This document shows positions 1 through 9,764 of a stretch of DNA of 64,000 nt, one piece after another; positions within the stretch are counted from its first letter, which is position 1; each line of letters begins with the position of its first letter. Below the pieces are notes generated by a model. That model saw only the letters and a list, made by a program, of their open reading frames with translations. It made no database searches and was not told where the DNA came from. The position numbers and the translations under genes were made by a program. The DNA is from Armatimonadota bacterium. Its GTDB lineage: Bacteria; Armatimonadota; Zipacnadia; Zipacnadales; JABUFB01. The stretch is from the NCBI GenBank assembly GCA_013314775.1, contig JABUFB010000007.1, forward strand, positions 103,483-167,482, read 5' to 3'.

Positions 1-9
1 AACTGAACG

Positions 10-1062
10 GTGCAGAAGGTTGCTATTCCTCTGGCGCGCATCGCCGCCCATGTGGAAGGCACGGTACTCGGAGATGCCGGAACCCTGATCAGCGGTGCGG
101 GCACACTCGAAGAGGCCGAAGCGGGACACATTGTCTTCGTCGAGCGTCCGGAAATGCTCACGGCGGGCGAGCAGAGCAACGCCTCGGCCCTCATCGTTGC
201 ACCGGGGCTGTCCAGCTCGGCGAAGCCGATTGTGGTCACGGAAGATCCACGCCTCGCCTTCAGCAAGGTTCTAGAGCTCTTCGCGCCCAAGCCCAATGCC
301 CAGCCGGGGGTGCATCCCACTGCGGTCCTGGGACGCAATGTCACCTTGGGCGAGCGCGTCTCAATTGGCGCGCACACGGTGATTGGAGACAACGTGATCA
401 TCGGGGATGACACCATTATTCATCCCCTGGTCTATATTGGGCATGACGCTACTATCGGAAAGTCGACGGAGATTGCCCCGCAGGTCTACATCGGCGACCG
501 CGTGACTGTTGGGGATCGCACCACGATCCTGGCGGGTGCAGTCATCGGGTGCGATGGTTTCGGCTTCCTCCAGACCGGCCAGGGTCATCGGAAGATCCCG
601 CAGATCGGGACTGTGGCCATCGGCAATGACGTCGAGATTGGCGCTTGCAGCACGATTGACCGCGCCACTGTTTCCGTCACCCGCATCGGTGATGGAACGA
701 AGATCGACGACCAGGTGCACATTGCCCACAACTGCAATATCGGGCGAAACTGCTTGCTTTGCGGACAGGTGGGAATCGCCGGTAGCACCCGGGTCGGCGA
801 CAATGTGGTTATGGGCGGGCAGGTTGGGGTCAGCGACCATGTGACGATCGGCGACAACGTTGTGGTGGCGGGTAAGTCTGGGGTGTTCGGTGACATCGAC
901 AAGCCGGGTGTCTACTCCGGCTACCCCGCCCGGCCGCACAAGAAACAACTGCGCAATATCGCGATGTCCCATCGTCTGCCGGATCTGGTGGAACAGATCA
1001 AGAAGATGGAAGCGCGCATCGCGGAACTGGAACAGAAGCTAGCTGAGCGCGAGGGACAATAG
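10..1062 (+). CDS. lpxD: UDP-3-O-acylglucosamine N-acyltransferase LpxD
   Basis: Third step of lipid A synthesis: transfers a 3-hydroxyacyl chain from acyl-ACP to the 2-amino group of UDP-3-O-acylglucosamine in the cytoplasm. The 350-residue protein has the family architecture: an N-terminal uridine-binding domain (about 1-100), a left-handed beta-helix of hexapeptide repeats (about 100-300, e.g. VTLGERVSIGAHTVIGDNV) and a C-terminal helix (KKMEARIAELEQKL). The motif VHIAHNCNIG holds the probable catalytic histidine (H240, matching H239 of the E. coli enzyme), and CDGFGF is also typical. An in-frame TGA at positions 4-6 leaves GTG at 10 as the only reasonable start; that TGA may also end the preceding gene. 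Its presence implies an outer membrane with lipid A. Confidence 0.96.
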   Translation: MQKVAIPLARIAAHVEGTVLGDAGTLISGAGTLEEAEAGHIVFVERPEMLTAGEQSNASALIVAPGLSSSAKPIVVTEDPRLAFSKVLELFAPKPNAQPGVHPTAVLGRNVTLGERVSIGAHTVIGDNVIIGDDTIIHPLVYIGHDATIGKSTEIAPQVYIGDRVTVGDRTTILAGAVIGCDGFGFLQTGQGHRKIPQIGTVAIGNDVEIGACSTIDRATVSVTRIGDGTKIDDQVHIAHNCNIGRNCLLCGQVGIAGSTRVGDNVVMGGQVGVSDHVTIGDNVVVAGKSGVFGDIDKPGVYSGYPARPHKKQLRNIAMSHRLPDLVEQIKKMEARIAELEQKLAEREGQ

Positions 1063-1091
1063 CGCCCGGGGAGCAGTCCGAAGATCGCCAG

Positions 1092-1120
1092 AGGGCCCGG
1101 CACTCCTTACGCCGGGCCCT
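1092..1120. terminator. Hairpin terminator after lpxD
   Basis: Perfect 10-bp inverted repeat AGGGCCCGGC / GCCGGGCCCT with a 9-nt loop, followed by a short T-rich run (TTGCTTG). It lies between lpxD and the next gene. The T tract is weak, so efficiency is uncertain. Confidence 0.6.
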
Positions 1121-1142
1121 TGCTTGTGCAGGGCCTGTGAAC

Positions 1143-2342
1143 ATGATGCAGTCGATCCTCCTTCTTCTGCTCGCAGCGGCCGCGGCAATACCGGCGTCAT
1201 CTTACGCCCAGGTTACTACGATCGGACCGCTGCCCGTACCGGGGCCGGGGCTTATCGATGCCCTGGACGGCGACCCGCTCCGCTCAGCCTCCCAGGTCAT
1301 CATTCCCCGTGAGCCGTTCCATGACGGGCCGGACGGTGGATTGAGCACCTGCGCGCCCGGCGCCGAGCTCATTCGCATACCGAGCGGGTCCTACTTCTCA
1401 CTCCCCTCGTGGCAGAGCGTCCGTTTTCGCTCGGGTTCAGCTCCCGGCAGCGATCCTGTTCGGGTCATCCTGAGCAATGATCCCGAGCGCGTGCCGATGC
1501 CACGCCTGCTGTCGCGGAGCCGGCTGCGCGTCGGGGAGCGCACCCATTTCATGTGGCACCATCTGTCCGAATACCCTCAGGGCATGAATCTCGTGGTGCG
1601 CCTGCGCAACCAGGGATATTCCCCCGCGGTGCTGGATATCGTGGCGGCCCACGGAGGTCCGACGCCCGACGAGATCTGGGCAGGGCATGTGATTATGCGG
1701 CGGTTCCTCGGGGGTTGGCAGGCGGGCCAGGGATTCCAGGTGCGCATTGGGCCGGGGGATGTCTTCGAACTGTCCCGCCGCTGGTTCCCGAAAGGGCACA
1801 TCGCCGGCGGAATGGCGGACCTGTGTCTGCTGGAGGGTTCGGATGTGATCCTGGAGAGCCTGGCCCAGCAAGACTGGCGCTGGTCGCCTTCGCTGGACAG
1901 CGTGCGCGCGCTGCTGCCTAACGCGATCCCGCCTCCGCTCGAGCTCCCTGGTGTCAGGCTCGTCGCGGTTACCCATGAGGTCGGCAAAGCCTGGCAATTC
2001 GTCACGATCGGCAAGAATATGGAGTTCAAGGACCACCCGGCCCTCAGGGGCGATTACGGCGTGGTCTACAAGGCGGAAGTCACCTTCGAGAATCCGAACC
2101 GGAGGAAGGCGCGTCTTGAGGTAGCTCTGCGGGCCGGAGGCGGGGTCGCTCGCGGAGCGGTGATCGTGAACGGGAAGATCGTGGAGACGGGCCTGCTGTC
2201 GATGGGGATGGAGCACATCCTGTTCGATGACAGAGGCTCCACGGCGCCACGCACCCGCGTGCAGGTGCGCCTTATCCCTCAGGCGGGCTCGAACTATCCC
2301 GTCAGCCTCGTTGTGCGCAGTGTTCTGAATCCAACTGGCTGA
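1143..2342 (+). CDS. Secreted protein of unknown function
   Basis: I do not recognise this family. The about 400-residue protein opens with a clear Sec signal peptide (MMQSILLLLLAAAAAIPA then SYAQ), so it is exported. The rest looks beta-rich with no repeats or membrane segments; the C-terminal 130 residues resemble an immunoglobulin-like fold (alternating short strands, e.g. VVYKAEVTFENPNRRKARLE). An upstream GTG at 1137 is also possible; ATG at 1143 or 1146 places the signal peptide best. It follows lpxD after a probable terminator and converges on the kinase gene, whose stop is only 9 bp away, so it is probably a single-gene unit. Confidence 0.75.
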   Translation: MMQSILLLLLAAAAAIPASSYAQVTTIGPLPVPGPGLIDALDGDPLRSASQVIIPREPFHDGPDGGLSTCAPGAELIRIPSGSYFSLPSWQSVRFRSGSAPGSDPVRVILSNDPERVPMPRLLSRSRLRVGERTHFMWHHLSEYPQGMNLVVRLRNQGYSPAVLDIVAAHGGPTPDEIWAGHVIMRRFLGGWQAGQGFQVRIGPGDVFELSRRWFPKGHIAGGMADLCLLEGSDVILESLAQQDWRWSPSLDSVRALLPNAIPPPLELPGVRLVAVTHEVGKAWQFVTIGKNMEFKDHPALRGDYGVVYKAEVTFENPNRRKARLEVALRAGGGVARGAVIVNGKIVETGLLSMGMEHILFDDRGSTAPRTRVQVRLIPQAGSNYPVSLVVRSVLNPTG

Positions 2343-2351
2343 CCCCCCGCC

Positions 2352-4649
2352 CTACTGGCCCTTGAAGCAGTAGATGCAGCCGTCGTTACTGCCAACGAAG
2401 ACGTGTCCGGCCGATGCAGCGGCGGATGACTGCACCTCCCCGCCCGTCTCGTACTGCCAGACGACGGTCTGGCTCTCTGATTCGATGGCATAGAACTGGC
2501 GGTCATGGGAACCGCAGTAGACCACGGTGCCGCTCACCAGCGGCGAACTGTGCACCCAGTCGCCTGTAGGAATGCGCCAGTTGAGAGATCCCGTGCGGGC
2601 ATCCAGGCAGTAAATATAGTGATCGCGCGAGCCGATGTAGAGGTTCTCGCCCACGAGGCTCGCCGACGCGTGGATCTCCCCCTCGGTGCGGTACTCCCAG
2701 AGCTTCTGGCCCGTGGGCGCGTCGATGCAGTAGACGTGGTGATCGGTGGAGCCGAAGAAGACGCGCTCTTCTGCGTAGACCGGTGCGCCCAGAACCTCCC
2801 CTGCGCTGGTGTACTCCCAGATCAGCCTGCCCGTGGCGGCATTGATGGCGTACAACCTGTGGTCACTGGAACCGACGTAGACAGTGCCGTTCCAGTAGGC
2901 CGGGGATGAGATGATCTCGCCCTGGGAGCGGAAGGCCCACACCTGCTGGCCGCTGATGGTGTGGATGGCGTAGACGCGGCCATCACAGCTGCCGAAGAAG
3001 AGCATGTTTCGCCAGCCGGCGGGACCGCAGACCACCTCTCCCGCAGTGGTGAACTCCCAGATGCGTCGTCCTGTTCCGGCATCCAGCGCAATCAGGTTGG
3101 TCTTGCAGCCGATGAAAAGCGTGCGGCCGTTGACGATGGCCGGGCTACTCATGATCTCGTGGGCGAATTCAACGCTCCAGATGGCCTTGCCATCACGGGC
3201 GCTCAGGGCCGTCACCCGGCCATTGCGACCCGGCCGGTCCACGAAGGCTCCGGCGAAGACGACTCCGTTTACCACTGCGGGTGAGCTGATGACCCACTCG
3301 CCGATGCGCTGCTGCCAGCGCTTGCGCAAGGGCGGCGCGATGAGCTCCGGCGTGTATCCGCTGCGGGTGACATTGCCCCGAAACATGGGCCAGTTGTAGG
3401 CCTTTTGAGGGGCATCGGGCTTCTGCCGTGCCAGTTCCAGCGCGATCTCGTCCAATAGTGTCCGAGCCTGGGTATGTTCGGGCTCGCGCTGCATGGCCTC
3501 GCGCAGGAGGGCCAGGGCCTGACGCAAGCGGCCTTGCTCACGCTGTTGGATTGCCTGAGCCACCAGTTCGCGCGCCGGTGTGGTCTCGGAAGCCTCTTCC
3601 GGTACCGACGGTCGCGCCGGCGTGGTGCGGTCGCGCTCTATGGAGGTCGGTGCCTGCACCGGTTCGGGGTGCGCAATTGCCCCATATCTGGCGACGTCGA
3701 AGGACGCCTTGCAGACCGGGCAGACGCGATAGTCGTAGCTGGTCATGTACCCGCAGCCCTGACAGTGCTTGATCTCCACGTCTGCGGCGGCATCCTGAAC
3801 CAGGGGGCGGATGCCCTTGAGCGCCTCGGACAGGGCCGCGAAGCTCGGGTACCGGTCTGCGCGAGCCTTCGCGATACACATCATGACGACGTCACTCAGC
3901 TCAGGCGGAACCTGGGGGACCAGTTCGGTCGGTGGCGGCGGCAGCTTGCTCAGGATGCTGTTTATGACCGCGCCGACGGTGTCGCCCGTAACGGGAGCCT
4001 TGCCGGTCAGGGCCGCGTAGAGTGAAGCGCCGAAGGAGAAGACGTCGGAGGTTGCGTCCGCCGAGCCCGCGTCCAGGAACTGTTCGGGCGGCATATACAG
4101 GTACGTTCCCAGGCCCACGCCGACATCGGTCATTTCACGTCCCTGTCCATAGACCTTGGCGAGACCGAAGTCGGTGACCTTCACCCCCATGCGCTTGTCC
4201 AGCATGATATTGGCGGGCTTCAGGTCTCTGTGGACCACGCCCTTCTGGCCCCGCACCTCAGCGGTGTGCACATAGCACATCGCCTCGCACACCTGCAGGG
4301 CGTACTCCATGACTTGCGGCGGGAAAAGGTTTCTCTCCGTGTCGATAAGCCGCTTGAGATCAGTCCCGTCCACATACTCCAGCCACAGGAAAGGCTGGCC
4401 GTTGATGTCGCGGTAGATGATGGCCTCCACCACGTGCTGGTGGCGACCGATGTTCATCCACGTCTTGGCCTCCTCACAGAAACGCTCCACCGCACTACGC
4501 TCTTCGAGAAGATCCTCCTTGACCGTCTTGATGGCGAAGCGCTTGTGGCTGAACTCGTCCAGCACGATATAGACGATGCTCATGCCGCCGCGATGCTTCT
4601 CCACCACTTTGTACTGGCCGTCGATCAGCGATGTGAGTTGGAATTCCAT
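2352..4649 (-). CDS. Ser/Thr protein kinase with zinc ribbon, TPR and C-terminal PQQ-type beta-propeller
   Basis: About 765 residues. An N-terminal Hanks-type kinase domain (about 13-275) carries the catalytic lysine (AIK, K41), HRDLKPAN (D142) and DFG (D160), so it should be active; the glycine loop is atypical (HRGGMS). Next come a four-cysteine zinc ribbon (CQGCGYM then CPVCKASF), a Pro/Glu-rich linker, one or two TPR-like helices (QGRLRQALALLREAMQREP) and a beta-propeller of PQQ-type repeats starting at WPMFRGNVTRSG, with recurring blocks such as LWEYRTEGEIHASASLVG. Related planctomycete and myxobacterial kinases often have a membrane segment before the sensor; none is visible here, so the propeller is probably cytoplasmic. 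The start at 4649 is chosen because the kinase fold begins 12 residues later; ATG at 4676 is an alternative. It is the last gene of the run cyclase-lyase-kinase. Confidence 0.9.
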   Translation of the reverse strand: MEFQLTSLIDGQYKVVEKHRGGMSIVYIVLDEFSHKRFAIKTVKEDLLEERSAVERFCEEAKTWMNIGRHQHVVEAIIYRDINGQPFLWLEYVDGTDLKRLIDTERNLFPPQVMEYALQVCEAMCYVHTAEVRGQKGVVHRDLKPANIMLDKRMGVKVTDFGLAKVYGQGREMTDVGVGLGTYLYMPPEQFLDAGSADATSDVFSFGASLYAALTGKAPVTGDTVGAVINSILSKLPPPPTELVPQVPPELSDVVMMCIAKARADRYPSFAALSEALKGIRPLVQDAAADVEIKHCQGCGYMTSYDYRVCPVCKASFDVARYGAIAHPEPVQAPTSIERDRTTPARPSVPEEASETTPARELVAQAIQQREQGRLRQALALLREAMQREPEHTQARTLLDEIALELARQKPDAPQKAYNWPMFRGNVTRSGYTPELIAPPLRKRWQQRIGEWVISSPAVVNGVVFAGAFVDRPGRNGRVTALSARDGKAIWSVEFAHEIMSSPAIVNGRTLFIGCKTNLIALDAGTGRRIWEFTTAGEVVCGPAGWRNMLFFGSCDGRVYAIHTISGQQVWAFRSQGEIISSPAYWNGTVYVGSSDHRLYAINAATGRLIWEYTSAGEVLGAPVYAEERVFFGSTDHHVYCIDAPTGQKLWEYRTEGEIHASASLVGENLYIGSRDHYIYCLDARTGSLNWRIPTGDWVHSSPLVSGTVVYCGSHDRQFYAIESESQTVVWQYETGGEVQSSAAASAGHVFVGSNDGCIYCFKGQ

Positions 4650-4709
4650 GGGTACCCGTTCCTGCTGTGATGGCACGTCCCGCAGCCCGGTCGGGATGAG
4701 GTGCCGTGG

Positions 4710-7700
4710 TTACTGCCCTGAGGCACGCTGTCCGGCGATGCGCACCTCACCGTTCCCTGTCACGAGCACTTGCCGCAGTTTGCCATCTACATACCGAAGC
4801 AATGCCCCCTGCCCCCGGAGTTCGAAGTCTTCCGCGGTGAGGGTGCCCCCGCCCGGGTTGACTAACAGGATATCTCGTGTGGACCCGCCAGTCACCTCCA
4901 CGGCGACAGGTTGCTCATTGGGGTCGCCCTCGGCGCGAGCGGTAACCGGGAGCATGCGCACCGACAACTCTGGCGCATCGCCATCGAACACCGCCATGGC
5001 CGTCGCGTAGAGCGCCTTGCGGCCCGTGACGCGGGAGACCACGAAGGGCACTTTGATCTTTGTGGGATTGCCCATGCCGATTGCCGAGAAGAGATGCGCC
5101 TGGCCTTCGGCCACATTCTGGGTCAGCTTGAGCCCCGGACCGCCTTCCTGCCGCCAGATCGCAGCCCAGTCCGAGCCGATGTCGCCCTCGCGCCACTCCT
5201 TCGCCCAGTCATAGCCGTCGCCCGCCGGGGCCTTCTCAAGCGCGGACAGTGCCACCGGGGTCTCCAGGGCGCCGCGGTTGTGGTAGGTCCAGTCAAAGGT
5301 TCGTTCATCTTCGCTCTCGCACAGGACCACATCGATGACCCGGTCACCGATGAGGGCCATAGTCCGACGGAGACGAACGCCGCCGTAAGCCTCGTCAGCC
5401 CGGGCGCTGGCCACTGCCATGTTGTCGTCCTCGGCGAAGAACTGGAGTGTCCCGGTGCAGGGCTTCTGGCTCTTGCCGTCCACGACCACGGTATTGTGGC
5501 TAATGGTCTGGCGGAACCAGCCGCCATGAGCCGGGTTGCCGTAGGCAATGCAGCCCGGGTCCTCGGCCAGCAGGGCTCCGTGACCGTAGAGGACGAACCC
5601 GAGCTTGTCCGGGTGTCCGTGTCCGCCACCGTGAGGGCCGTAGTCCAGCGCGAGGTAGTTGTGGGGCACGTAGCGGTCCGCACCCTTTTCGCCGGTCTCC
5701 CCGGACCGCAAGACCGCATAACCGGCGGCAGGGAAAAGCGTGGACTCGAGACGGAAATCCTCTTGCGCGCCCAGCTCCGCGCCGAATAGCAGCGTCTCCA
5801 GGCTGTTGCGGCTGCTATTGAGTATCGGCAGGAGGTGGCGCGGGTCCTGCCAGCGCGCATAAGCGATCTCGTAGCGGTTCCCACCGCCGAGCGCGTTGGA
5901 TGTTCCGCTGTCATTGAATGCGGGGAGCACACCGCCGGGACCCATGAAAGCCAACGGAGCATCATACATGCTCTTGTAGCGGTCAGTGTAAAGGTCGATG
6001 CCGATGTTCCGCGCTGCAATTGCCAGGGGCTCCAGGGCCATCATCGTGTAAAAGTGGTACCCCCAGGCGCTCTCGTACCAGAAGCCATCATCGGTGACAC
6101 CTTTCTCGATCTGCGCCCGGAAGCCCTTCGGCCCATTGATTGCGTCCCCTGCGAAGCGCTCATCAGAGAGGGCAATGCCCACCAGCCCGTAGGCCGACGC
6201 GTGCCAACAGCAGATATTGTGGATGCCCCACTGGTGATCGTGGATCAGTTCCGCCGCGGGGATCAGCATTTTCGTGGCGATTAGCTCTACGTCTTCGGTG
6301 GAAAGGGTGTCATAAATGCAGTCGAACCCCTGCACCAGGGGGATCAACCAGGTGGATTCGTCTAGAGTCTGGGGCCCGACGTGACCGCCCCCGCGATTGG
6401 GCTTGCCGTTGATGTCATGCAGCGGGTAGTTCAGGTAGCGTTCGGCGTACCCCAGGAGGATCTCGCGAGCGCGCTCCGCATACTTCCGCTCTCCTGTGAA
6501 TACATAGACCAGGCCGAGATCGCGGATGGCCTGGGATAGAGCATTGTGTTCTCGGTCCAGCACCACGTCATCATACGGCCAGCCGGTGTAGGATGCGCCA
6601 CAGTCGGGGCAGACGTGCTCGGTGGGTGACTTTGTGGTGAGCCGGCCGCCGCATTTCTTGCAGGTGTACCAGTGCCACCACTGCCCGCCGCGATCGGGGT
6701 ATTTGATCTCTCTGGTCAGCCATGAATCGGCCCGGGCCACCAGGCTCTTGTAGATGCCCTCCGCCTTCGGGTCCTGCCCGACTTTCGCCAGAACTTCGGC
6801 GGCCTGCTCGCGGGTGATGAGCAAGCATGGATGCTTGACTGTCTTGAGTGGGACCGGCAGAGAGAGGTCGACGGACATGGCGGTATCGTTCGCTCCTGCA
6901 GGACTGAAAGAGACCCGGGTTGTCAGCACGCTCAGCGGAGCGGCAACTTCCGGCCCGGAGACGGCAGTAGAGAGAGTGACCTCCACCTCTGCTGATGTCG
7001 CGGGGGCGATTTCCACACTTTCGGGCACGTTCACCTGCAGAAGGTCGGCCGTGGCGCTCAGACTGGTGGCGAAGGTTGCGGTCTCCGCGGTGGTGTTCGC
7101 AAGCGTGATCCGGTATCCCAGGCGCAGGCGACCGCCCTCGGTGACGGGCTCCCCTCGCTCCACATTCTTGATGCGCAAGGGGTCGCGCTCCAGGCGGATA
7201 TTGTCGATGAGCACCGGGTGAGCTTTGCCGTCGGCGAATTGGGCGCGAAACATGATGACCTGTGACTTCTCGTCCGGCTTCTCCCCCCAGAGCCACTGAG
7301 GTGCGCGGAGATTGATCGTCGCGGTGCGCCACTGGCCGGCCGGAACGTCGCCTTTGGAGGCGATCTGCCAGGTCGCCTGCATACCGTCGCCGAGAGGCCA
7401 GTCCACAATCTTGACGCCCCACCACTCGCAGGTCGTCCCTTCAAGGCGGTAGTCGAAGATGAGGCGGTCCCACTCGCTCATTTCGATACCGCGGCCCGCG
7501 AAGTTGAAGTTCACAGCCTTCGGGCCCGTGCCGGGGTCGGGTTCCCATTCAAGGGCGCCCTCGCCCTGGCTTGCCTGTGCCACGATCTGTGTTTTGCCTC
7601 CCCAGCCCGTGAGTTTGCCCTCGAAGTCCTCGAGGGACTGCAGCACGGGTGCGGCGGCAGCGATTGACACGGTCAATAGAGCGGTCACGGTTAGCCAGCT

Positions 7701-7721
7701 ATTGAGGCTGAGCTTCATCAT
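4710..7721 (-). CDS. Secreted heparinase II/III-family polysaccharide lyase
   Basis: 1,003 residues beginning with a signal peptide (MMKLSLNSWLTVTALLTVSIAAA). An N-terminal beta-sandwich of carbohydrate-binding type (about 25-175) is followed by an Ig-like domain. An embedded zinc-ribbon-like pair CKKCGG and CPDCGASY (about 350-375) precedes an alpha-helical toroid, then the heparinase II/III beta-sandwich with the typical segment LALDYGPHGGGHGHPDKLGF and HNTVVVDG. It should cleave an acidic polysaccharide such as a glycosaminoglycan or alginate-like polymer by beta-elimination; the substrate cannot be read from the sequence. The open frame extends to 7922, but the signal peptide fixes the start at 7721 (or 7718), overlapping the 3' end of the cyclase gene by 23 bp, which suggests co-expression. 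Confidence 0.88.
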   Translation of the reverse strand: MMKLSLNSWLTVTALLTVSIAAAAPVLQSLEDFEGKLTGWGGKTQIVAQASQGEGALEWEPDPGTGPKAVNFNFAGRGIEMSEWDRLIFDYRLEGTTCEWWGVKIVDWPLGDGMQATWQIASKGDVPAGQWRTATINLRAPQWLWGEKPDEKSQVIMFRAQFADGKAHPVLIDNIRLERDPLRIKNVERGEPVTEGGRLRLGYRITLANTTAETATFATSLSATADLLQVNVPESVEIAPATSAEVEVTLSTAVSGPEVAAPLSVLTTRVSFSPAGANDTAMSVDLSLPVPLKTVKHPCLLITREQAAEVLAKVGQDPKAEGIYKSLVARADSWLTREIKYPDRGGQWWHWYTCKKCGGRLTTKSPTEHVCPDCGASYTGWPYDDVVLDREHNALSQAIRDLGLVYVFTGERKYAERAREILLGYAERYLNYPLHDINGKPNRGGGHVGPQTLDESTWLIPLVQGFDCIYDTLSTEDVELIATKMLIPAAELIHDHQWGIHNICCWHASAYGLVGIALSDERFAGDAINGPKGFRAQIEKGVTDDGFWYESAWGYHFYTMMALEPLAIAARNIGIDLYTDRYKSMYDAPLAFMGPGGVLPAFNDSGTSNALGGGNRYEIAYARWQDPRHLLPILNSSRNSLETLLFGAELGAQEDFRLESTLFPAAGYAVLRSGETGEKGADRYVPHNYLALDYGPHGGGHGHPDKLGFVLYGHGALLAEDPGCIAYGNPAHGGWFRQTISHNTVVVDGKSQKPCTGTLQFFAEDDNMAVASARADEAYGGVRLRRTMALIGDRVIDVVLCESEDERTFDWTYHNRGALETPVALSALEKAPAGDGYDWAKEWREGDIGSDWAAIWRQEGGPGLKLTQNVAEGQAHLFSAIGMGNPTKIKVPFVVSRVTGRKALYATAMAVFDGDAPELSVRMLPVTARAEGDPNEQPVAVEVTGGSTRDILLVNPGGGTLTAEDFELRGQGALLRYVDGKLRQVLVTGNGEVRIAGQRASGQ

Positions 7722-9696
7722 GTGCACTCCCGATATCGTTGGCCTGCGGCGTCTCCAGCATGCCGAGAACCTCATACACGCGGTGGGGTTCGTCGATGCC
7801 GCGGATCTCCTGCAGGCCCAGGTCGCGACACTCCACCATGTCGCGCACGAGGTCGTATGTCGCCTCGCTGATGATGATAGAGGCGCCGAGGTCCTTGCAC
7901 AGTGCCTGCAGGCGGCTGGCAAGGTTCACATTTTCCCCGATGACAGTATATTGCATGCGGGAACCCGAGCCAACACAGCCGACAATGGACTCCCCTGTGT
8001 CAATGCCGATGCCCGCTGCAAGCTCCGGCATGCCCAGAAAGGCCCATTCGTCCCGCCGACGGGCAATCCGCTGCTGCATGGTCAGTGCGCAGGCCACCGC
8101 GAGGCGCGGGTGATCGACCTGTTCCACGGGTGCGTTGAAGAACGCCATAATCTCGTCGCCCATGAACTTGTCAAGAGTCCCGCCGAAGCTGAAGATCACC
8201 TCGTGCATCAACTCGAAGTACCTGTTGAGCAGGACCACGGTGCGCTCGGCCCCGAGCCGTCGACTGGCGGCGGTGAACCCGCGCAGGTCCGCGAAGAGCA
8301 CGGTAACGGTGCGCGTCTCGCCGACGAACGCCGCATCCGCATCATCTTGGGTCAGCAGCGCTGCAACTTCGGGCGGAACGAACTGCGCGAGGGTGTTCAT
8401 CAGGGCGCTTTCCTTGCGCTCCTGGGTGATGACGCGAACCGAGATCGCCGCCAGCAGAGAGAGTACCATCGCCAGAGACGGGACGAACATGGGGGCGATT
8501 ACGCCGAAGCGGTTGAAGGCCCAGACTGCCAGGGCGTTGTGCAGGACCAGGCAGGCTGCGGCCACCGGCACGTGGACCCGCGCCCGGGTGGTGGTGACCA
8601 GGGCGCCGATGAGCAGTGTCCAGACCAGTACCGCGAGCAACGTCGCTTCGGGACGCCAGCGACGGATGAACTGCCCGGTCAGGACGGTGTCCAGCGCGTT
8701 GGCCTGGACCTCGACTCCCTTGGCGACCGGCTCGAAAGGGGTGGGGCGCACGTCGTGAAGGCCTATAGCGGTAACTGCGATGAAAACAATCTTGTCCCGG
8801 AAAGTGTCTGGCTGAACCTCGGCACTCCCGGCCAGCAGATCGCCGGCAGATACGTGCGGAAAGGGCTGGCCGGGGCCGGCGAAGTTGATGAGCATCGTCC
8901 CCTCGCGTCCGATGGGGATGCGTCGCTGGGCCCCGAGTTGCACATGGGAACCCATGCGGACCTGGATCTCTTCAGACGGCACGCCCAATGCACGCGCGGC
9001 GACCGAGAGCCATAGTGACTGGTAAAGCCCGCCGCCAGCCTGCACAACCGGCGGACTCTCGCGGTAGATGCCGTCCAGCGACGCGATGACATCCACGAAG
9101 CCCACGCCTCGCGCAACCCGGGCGATCTCGGGCAGGGGGCCAATGGCGCCGGTAGCGCTATACAGATGTGAGAAAGCGTTGAGTCCCACGCCCCGACTGA
9201 TGTTGGTTCTCGGCAGAGCGAACCGCGCGAGTCCGTCGGTCGCACTCGCCCCGTCCGGCCGGTTCTCCGCACCCGAAAGCAACGCAGCAGCATGCACGGT
9301 GCTGCCGTAGTCGCGGCAGGCGCGCACCAGGGCCTGGTCGGACCGGGCGCCGCCGGGGCCCGGCTCCGCGAGCAAGATGTCGAAGGCGATCACGCGCGCT
9401 CCCGCTTCGCGCAGGACCTCGATGAGCCGGGCGTAACGTTCCCGGGGCCACGGCCAGGGCCCGACGCGCGTCAGACTGTTGTCATCCACGGCGACGATGA
9501 CGATCTGGTCACTGGAGGTACGGGCGCCACGGTTGAGAAAACGGGCGTCGATGGTCCTCAGTTCGAATCGCTCCAGGATGTCGCCCGGCGGGGTGAGCGT
9601 CCACGCCACGATCAATAGACCGACCCCGAGCACAGTAAGCAGGGGCGCGATTGCCTGGTGTCCTGATTGGTTCTCCGGCGCTGTGTCGCGCCTCAT
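7699..9696 (-). CDS. CHASE2-domain adenylate cyclase (class III)
   Basis: 665-residue membrane sensor-cyclase. One N-terminal membrane helix (about 19-36) leads into an extracytoplasmic CHASE2 domain (about 38-310; FELRTIDARF, VAVDDNSL, VIAFDILLAEPG). Three closely spaced membrane helices follow (about 325-400), then a class III cyclase domain. LFADLRGF and DKFMGDEIMAFF contain the two metal-binding aspartates, and YTVIGENVNLASR the transition-state Asn/Arg; the Lys in DKFMGDE favours ATP over GTP. It should make cAMP in response to an outside signal. The gene is divergent from a FecR-domain protein, a pairing often seen for CHASE2 proteins, and overlaps the downstream lyase gene. Confidence 0.92.
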   Translation of the reverse strand: MRRDTAPENQSGHQAIAPLLTVLGVGLLIVAWTLTPPGDILERFELRTIDARFLNRGARTSSDQIVIVAVDDNSLTRVGPWPWPRERYARLIEVLREAGARVIAFDILLAEPGPGGARSDQALVRACRDYGSTVHAAALLSGAENRPDGASATDGLARFALPRTNISRGVGLNAFSHLYSATGAIGPLPEIARVARGVGFVDVIASLDGIYRESPPVVQAGGGLYQSLWLSVAARALGVPSEEIQVRMGSHVQLGAQRRIPIGREGTMLINFAGPGQPFPHVSAGDLLAGSAEVQPDTFRDKIVFIAVTAIGLHDVRPTPFEPVAKGVEVQANALDTVLTGQFIRRWRPEATLLAVLVWTLLIGALVTTTRARVHVPVAAACLVLHNALAVWAFNRFGVIAPMFVPSLAMVLSLLAAISVRVITQERKESALMNTLAQFVPPEVAALLTQDDADAAFVGETRTVTVLFADLRGFTAASRRLGAERTVVLLNRYFELMHEVIFSFGGTLDKFMGDEIMAFFNAPVEQVDHPRLAVACALTMQQRIARRRDEWAFLGMPELAAGIGIDTGESIVGCVGSGSRMQYTVIGENVNLASRLQALCKDLGASIIISEATYDLVRDMVECRDLGLQEIRGIDEPHRVYEVLGMLETPQANDIGSAHDEAQPQ

Positions 9697-9764
9697 TGTA
9701 GGGCTCCCGCCGATGCTGTCACGCTCCGGGCGAACATTGTGGGCCCAGAGTGGCGTCGTTTGAA

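Noticed and set aside
7722..7922. N-terminal extension of the lyase frame
   Set aside because: Arg/Ser/Cys-rich, overlaps the cyclase gene, and precedes a clear signal peptide at 7721.
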